DNA from: Mytilus galloprovincialis
Taxonomy: Eukaryota; Mollusca; Bivalvia; Mytilida; Mytilidae
Assembly (NCBI RefSeq): GCF_965363235.1
Contig: NC_134843.1
Span: 90,057,795 to 90,121,794 of the forward strand
Reading direction: 5' to 3'
Length of the DNA: 64,000 nt
Of the stretch, positions 57,750-64,000 are shown one piece after another. Both the position numbers and the translations under genes were made by a program. Below the pieces are notes generated by a model that saw only the letters and a program-made list of their open reading frames with translations, was not told where the DNA came from and did no database searches. Every line of letters starts with the position of its first letter. Positions within the stretch are counted from its first letter, which is position 1.

Positions 57750-59770
57750 AAAGGTAAAAAAAGGTCATAAATAGGAGTTCAGCAGCAAATATTGTGTTGT
57801 AACATTAATCAATAATTTAATTTTGGATGTAACGCGTCTTCTGATTGGCTGACGTTGTTTTGGTTTATCACCCCAAAGACATAATTTTGTCATGTGACCG
57901 TGACGTCATCAACGTTTTTCATGGTTTACTCCGGTTTAAAATGGAATTTAGAATTTCAATTCCTTAAATATAAAAACAAATAATAATGTAAACGAAGAAA
58001 AACAAAAAGTCATGGCGACAAAACACAAAACCTTGGTAAAGATCCTATCCTCTGCATATACCTCTTGACATTTACATCAGTCTCGTGAAAATGCACCGAA
58101 TTTCGCCTTTATAATCACGCATGCAAGTGGTTGTTATTGGAACAGTCGTGTGCGAAAATGAATGCTTGGATTTATAATTGTCAAGACAATATTTGTCTTG
58201 CAACTTAAAGACTTGTTTCAGATTCAATGTTGATTAGTATTCATATGGCAATTAAAGATCATTGTCCCACTGCTACCGTTTTCAGTAATTAACGTCACTT
58301 AACCGTTAATAAAAACAAACACGAAATTAATTCGAAAAATGAAAATTCATTTTTACACTATTTTTCAATGTAACAAGATGTTCAGTTTCTTTATTTTGTC
58401 TGTAGCATTTTTTTTTTCTGATTTCAGAATTTGATACACACATTGTCAAAATTTTACAAATTTTCGATTGGAATATCTGCAAGGACTCTAAGGTGACATT
58501 TGTGACCTTATATTCATAGAGGCCATGTTTTAAAAGTTGTTTTTTTTAATTAAAACGGCTAATCAAAGTTTATTCGAAATGTACTATCAAATCAGATTAA
58601 GGTATTCAAAATAATACAAAACCATCATTCTGAATGAAGGAAGGGAAGATTGGATATCAGGGTTATATAATGGAAAAAAAGACTGATAATACGTGACAAT
58701 GAATGTTATCGGTAATGTACATTGACCACGACTTTAAAATGCAACATAATTTGCAATTTCCTCTTAAAATGCAGTTTTAAATATTGATACTCTAATAATT
58801 ATCTATGGGGATATCTTTTAATTTATTAACTATTAGATAAATTATATTACTTACTGTCCTAACGCTTTGGTAATTGAATACATCAATAATTTAGAAAGAA
58901 CCTTAACAAATTATATTTTACTTTACGATAAAGGAGGGGATGAAACATTTCATTTTGGCAAATCTCCTTAAAGTTTTTATCAAAACAGTTTGTGTAGAGA
59001 TAATAAACAAATAAAGGATAATATTAAATTAATTGATAACATAAACGGTACCCATTGTACTGCCCAAGACCCATTGTACAACATAAATGTCTCACACGTT
59101 CTTTGAAATGTTAAAAATAAACATTTAAAGCATGTGGGTAAATCGATTTTATTAACACATTTTTAATTATTTAATTAATAGATGTTATGTTAAACATTTT
59201 CTTTTAGACATAATGTTTTTTGACTGAGTACATCTTTTATCAATTAGTGCTCTGTCAAACAATCGACATGTTAACTTATAGATACTAAAATAATCTTGAT
59301 GAGGTAAATGTTGCATCAAACAAAGAGTCTATCAATAAATCTTTATTCAATGTTAGGTTATAAAAACAATTTGAAGGTCACAAAAATATATTGATAATAT
59401 TCTTATTATTCTTAATCAAAGTAAATTTATCTCTGAAAATATCTTAATTTTGTTTACTCGTTAAAGCATCAATAAATAAATTAGAACTGATAGTATCTCT
59501 AACTATTGTGAGAACAGTGCCGTAATACATATTAATATATAAACTATTCGTCTTATTTTGATAAGCTTTTGTAGAGGGTTAGGATGTTTCGTTCAATTAT
59601 AGAAGTTCACCTTATCTTGATAGAGACAATTACACTTTTATATATTTCTTGTCACGAGCACATATGTTTGAATATGTTAACTTTTGACAACTATTGCAAC
59701 GATAAAGTTTGATGGATTACTCAAAACTGTGGGTAAAAGTTTTGGCTTTATGCATTATCAATAAGCACAG
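57750..59770. other. AT-rich noncoding stretch
   Basis: No gene or repeat recognised over about 2 kb. Confidence 0.35.
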
Positions 59771-59774
59771 ACAT

Positions 59775-60360
59775 ATATAAAATTGAGAATGGAAATGGGG
59801 AATGTGCCAAAGAGACAACAACCCAACCAAATAAAAAACAACAGCAGAGGGTCACCAACAGGTCTTCAATGTAGCGAGAAATTCCCGCACCCGGAGGCGT
59901 CCTTCAGCTGGCCCCTAAACAAATATATACCAGTCCAGTGATAATGAACGCCATACTAATTTCCAAATTGTACACAAGAAACTAAAATTAAAATAATACA
60001 ATACTAACAAAGGCCAGAGGCTCCTGACTTGGGACAGGCGCAAAAATGCGGCGGGGTTAAACATGTTTGTGAGATCTCAACCCTCCCCCTATACCTCTAA
60101 CCAATGTAGAAAAGTAAACGCATAACAATACGCACATTAAAATTCAGTTCAAGAGAAGTCCGAGTCTGATGTCAGAAGATGTAACCAAAGAAAATAAACA
60201 AAATGACAATAATACATAAATAACAACAGACTACTAGCAGTTAACTGACATGCCAGCTCCAGACTTCAATTAAACTGACTAAAAGATTATGATTTCATCA
60301 TATGAACATCAGGCACAATCCTTCCCGTTAGGGGTTTAGTATCATACCATCATAATATAT
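59775..60360 (+). repeat. dispersed repeat R4, long copy
   Basis: Contains gaatggaaatggggaatgtg, cccgcacccggaggcgtcct, aggctcctgacttgggacag, gcggcggggttaaacatgtt, gcataacaatacgcacatta and atcaggcacaatccttcccg. GC-richer than its surroundings, consistent with recent insertion. I associate this sequence with a highly conserved mussel repeat, from memory. No open frame spans it. Confidence 0.75.
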
Positions 60361-60533
60361 GCACTGCTTGTAAGCCAAATCACCAAATCATTTTTTCAAC
60401 ATATACGTGTCTTCATTTTGACATTCATTATATAAATAATGACAAATAATTATTTTTGCAGTAACTAAGTTAATTGTGTATATATTATCAAACTTGTGGC
60501 AATATTGCTTGAAAAATAACTGTTACTATACAT

Positions 60534-60635
60534 GTTGAAGGCCGTACGGTGACCTATAGTTGTTAATGTCTGTGTCATTTTGGTCTTTTGTGGATAGTTG
60601 TCTCATTGGCAATCATACCAAATCTTCTTTTTTAT
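60534..60635 (+). repeat. R1 3' part, young copy
   Basis: 102 bases that match 34194-34295 with two substitutions. Confidence 0.9.
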
Positions 60636-60639
60636 ATGA

Positions 60640-61535
60640 CTATTTGTAAATTCTGTATTATGGTGAATAAGGAATATAATAGGATAAAAAGCAATACAGG
60701 ACTGTATGTAAATCTAAAAATACTTATTAGATTAGATAAAAATACATTTAATAAATGACTGAGTCAAGTGAACAAACACCGTCTGACTTTACAAGCAGGT
60801 AGAGTAATCTTGATAATACCGAAGTATGATGCGGTAGCCTTCATAAATCCAGGCTATAAAATGGTAGTAACATCCTGGTTACAGCATTGACATTATTGTA
60901 TTGTGGTCAGCATGTTTCGACACTTATACACCTCTGCCTTCATCAAGTTTTGTTTTGTTTTGAAAAAGACAAATAATAGAAATTTATTTTAAAAAAATGA
61001 ATCAATTCAGATTTCCAATATAAAATGTTTGAAGAGATTTGAGTTTGACAAAAGATTAGACTTTTTGATTCATTTTATTTACAACTTATGAAATAACAAA
61101 AACGGTGCAAATTTAAAGACACCAAATACGTGTGTTGTTAAATTTAGCTTCAAAACGAACGCAATTCTAAGCAAATTAGAGGTTTACATTAGAAGTATTG
61201 AACTGCATATACTTTGAAAGAAATTTAGTTTGTCGATTGATCAGCAATATATTGTTACAAAATAGGGGTAAAGGGTTAAGGATGATAAGCATATTTATGT
61301 AAAGCTTTATGTAAAGCTATGATTATTCTTTTCTCATTATCCAGACTGCACTTTCTCTGTTTTACTTCGTCCGCGGCCGTTTAAGTCTGGATAATTGTGT
61401 GACTGATATTATATGTACGAACACTATTCTATTTCAGGTATCGTGTCCGAATTATATTATTATTGTATGTATTTATTGTTATATTTATTGGGAATGATAG
61501 GATATAGAGTTCGTCTCACTGTTTGTCCAAAAGGG
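60640..61535. other. noncoding stretch
   Basis: A short inverted repeat, attatccagac (about 61338) and gtctggataat (about 61386), surrounds a GC-rich cgtccgcggccg. No gene seen. Confidence 0.35.
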
Positions 61536-61950
61536 GGGTCCCGACATGTTCCCAGCCTTATTTCTTCCCGGGTTATCATTGTCACGCTTTCTTACCTTTA
61601 TCGTATATTTATATAAGGGTTATATATTGTAACTGGGCATATCATTTGTTAATGCTAAGCTTCCATCGTCCCCTTTTTCTATATTGTTCTATATATCTCC
61701 TACGTTTACTGGAGGCCGCCATTTATTTACCTTTATTGCGCATGTGCTTGCCGTGGGAAAAGAAGACGACACACGACCTATAACCCCGTGGGCAAACCAA
61801 CCAATGAAGTGCCGTAGAATTGCCCACGGATACCATGGGGATGTGGGTTGTGGGCACTTGGTATATAAAGGTCATCTTCTGTGGGCTCTGGTTCTAACGT
61901 TGCAACCCGATACCAGGGACCTTTTAATATTATACCATGTAAATTATACC
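61536..61950 (+). promoter_or_regulatory. GC-richer promoter-like patch (CCAAT, TATA), possible solo LTR
   Basis: Local GC is clearly above the surroundings. accaaccaatgaag (CCAAT at about 61799-61803) lies some 60 bases before ggtatataaaggtcat (TATA at about 61861-61868), a normal core-promoter spacing. The motif gtgggca / tgcccac occurs repeatedly (61788, 61827 reversed, 61852). No convincing coding exon follows. It could be a retrotransposon LTR or the promoter of an unseen transcript. Confidence 0.3.
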
Positions 61951-61954
61951 TGAG

Positions 61955-63030
61955 AAATTAACATCTGCAAATGTTCAACATCGTTACCAGATCATATATT
62001 GAGTAGGTTTCCCCATTTAAGATAGACTGGCCTCTGACCTAGATCGCTTTACTACTACTACGGAATTTACAACCGAAACATTTATGATTGACGCTTGACG
62101 TTCCACGGTGGGTCTCTGAATCGTTTTATTCTCTGGGGATTATTATATTTGTATGAAATATTTCTATTAACTGTGTATTAAATTGATTAGGACTTGATTT
62201 TGACTCTGTTTTTATTTTAAAGTGTTTTATTATATATACAAACCAGTGCCTTAACTTAGCCATGCTACCAATGGTTGAAAACCAGTAAAGTAACCTACTA
62301 CCAAGGTTGACTTAAACTGTATAGAGTGTAACATAAAACAGTTTGAGGTCTACAGACCCGAACCGTAACAATATTACAAATACTTTATGGATACGTTTCA
62401 TAAACCTCAGAACTAATGAATTTGTGTGTTTCAATAATGAAATGTCCTTTTACTTACACTTAAGAAAAAAATATATAAGTTGCTTCGATAGGGTGTATTA
62501 TATTAATCATGTAACCAGCCAATAAATAACATAGAAAACATTCAATTCTTCACAAAGAAACCTCTGTATCAAGAATACTTAATTAAATTGTTCTTATAAG
62601 ACATAGTAATATCAAAAGTAAGGATTTTCAAACAAGCAGAAAAAAACATCTTCTTGTTTTGAAAACATTTTTCGATAAATTCAAAGTGTTCAAATAGTGT
62701 GCTACTGATAGTTCCTAAATGAACACTTATTTATTGCGTTAGTAAGGAGTTGTTTTCAAAATGTTGGCTTATTTAATAATGGGATTGAGATTGTTTGTTT
62801 ATAAATTTGGAAATCAGAGTTGACTTTGTATTTGTTAAATTTACGAAAATGTGTGATCATCATACAGAATTAAACTTCCAAATTTATAATATTTAAATTT
62901 TTAAACCATCCTGTTTCTCTGTTATTATACACAGTAAATGTCAATACCAAACAATATATATGAAATAGCAATCGATATTTCACTTGTTAAGGTCGTAGAT
63001 GATGCAGATTCTTGATCTTTGATATTTTGT
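61955..63030. other. noncoding stretch
   Basis: No gene recognised; AT-rich. Confidence 0.3.
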
Positions 63031-63039
63031 GAACCCTAT

Positions 63040-63130
63040 ATAAAGGCAACAGTATTATACAGCTGTTCGAAATTCATAAATCGATTGAGAAAAAAAAATC
63101 CGGGTTATAAACTAAAACTGAGGGATAGTG
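63040..63130 (-). repeat. R2 end fragment, reverse
   Basis: tataaaggcaacagtattat, cagctgttcgaaattcataa and ctaaaactgaggga are the R2 end in reverse. Confidence 0.65.
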
Positions 63131-63134
63131 AATA

Positions 63135-63900
63135 ACCGATCTCTTCATAAACATTGTAAGTAGTGGTCAAGGTTAGATTATAGGTCTGAATATATCAATT
63201 AAAGAAAGATTATAGACGTTTCCCAATGAAATTGCTTCCTCAGTTGTCTAATTCACTGACGCCGAATAATTGGGAAGGTTTTAAGATATTGGACAATTTA
63301 TACAATGTTGTACAAAAGGAACACAGAACAAAACCAATCCAATTCAATTCTTTTTATAGATAAAAAAGCAGAGATGTTTGTTATCCATGTTCTATTAATA
63401 TAAAAATGTCCACTCCTTTTTTCTATCTCTAGTCAGATTTTATGTACGCAGTAAATATACGACAAATTTTCATTGGGCCACTGCGGAAAATTTTTTAACA
63501 AACACACAAACTTCCTTTAGAAATTGATTTAGGTTTGCAACAAATGAAGTAACTAGAAATACGAATAAATTGATGTGTTGGGTATACGTCAATCAGACAG
63601 TAATACAAACATGCAATTAAAAGACAACAACAAGTTTCAATTGAAAACAATAGATTACCTATTTTAGTTTAACAATCAAATGACAAGGAAAAAAAGTAAA
63701 TATACGTTTCGAAGGATTTAGTTTATTGTTTTCAAATTCTTTGCCAAGTTGTGCTACGATACAATTGTTGTTGGATTGTAATCTCTAGAGGTCTGTATAT
63801 ATCAAGCGTTTTATACACCTATTTACCAACTGTTGAAACAATTTTAAAACATGTTATTCTTTAGTTTTCTATGTTGTGTCATGTATACTGGTGTGTGTTT
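63135..63900. other. noncoding stretch
   Basis: No feature seen. Confidence 0.3.
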
Positions 63901-63904
63901 GTCT

Positions 63905-63990
63905 TTTTCATTTTTAGCCTTGGCGTTGTCAGTTTGTTTTAGATTTATGAGTTTGATTGTCCCTTTGATATCTTTCGTTCTCTTTTAGAT
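63905..63990 (+). repeat. dispersed repeat R5 copy
   Basis: ggcgttgtcagtttgtttta and tatgagtttgattgtccctt, as at 54018-54100. Confidence 0.6.
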
Positions 63991-64000
63991 CACCCCTAGT

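Noticed and set aside
1..64000. tRNA or rRNA genes
   Set aside because: No segment with paired cloverleaf arms and a ggttcgaatcc-type B box was found; a ggattcgaag match at 35673 lies in a hairpin element. A tRNAscan run would settle this.

Overview
The window looks like nuclear DNA of a bivalve mollusc, most likely a mytilid mussel. The reasons are AT-rich sequence, genes split by GT-AG introns, two secreted tyrosinases of molluscan type, and a dense load of dispersed repeats. Several of those repeats resemble ones I associate with Mytilus genomes. The species is inferred from general knowledge, not from a search.

The only genes I can support fully are two tandem tyrosinase paralogues on the minus strand. 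Gene A has coding exons between 18777 and 22827 and gene B between 27359 and 31626. Both have the same four-exon plan: a short untranslated leader exon behind a TATA box, an exon with signal peptide, an exon with the CuA site, and a long terminal exon with the CuB site, a Cys-rich segment, a furin-like site and a C-terminal domain. The predicted proteins are 655 and 668 residues. Promoters, splice sites, intron phases and parts of the flanks match, so a block of about 6-8 kb was duplicated. In mussels such secreted phenoloxidases oxidise tyrosine/DOPA residues in shell periostracum, byssus or immune melanisation; which role applies here cannot be read from the sequence.

Layout. 1-7.1 kb: a terminal-exon candidate, a TIR element (935-1624) and a nearly full-length but frameshifted non-LTR retrotransposon (about 1830-6660). 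7.15-7.5 kb: a signal-peptide exon of an unknown secreted protein. 8.4-10.7 kb: a 38-bp satellite of about 60 copies with higher-order periodicity. 12.6-13.6 kb: an old reverse-transcriptase relic. 14-17.3 kb: dispersed repeats. 17.4-33.2 kb: the tyrosinase pair. 33.8-64 kb: gene-poor DNA made largely of repeat families (called R1-R6 here), several hairpin or TIR elements (35.6, 36.9, 37.6, 40.2-41.5, 46.5-47.9 kb), a 43-bp satellite (49.9-50.6 kb), a few weak exon candidates and a promoter-like GC-rich patch at 61.5-61.95 kb.

I did not find a clearly new gene system. The most unusual structures are the foldback element at 40185-41510, whose arms are built from near-palindromic motifs, the higher-order 38-bp satellite, and the duplicated tyrosinase promoters and leader exons. 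Repeat boundaries are by eye and may be off by tens of bases.
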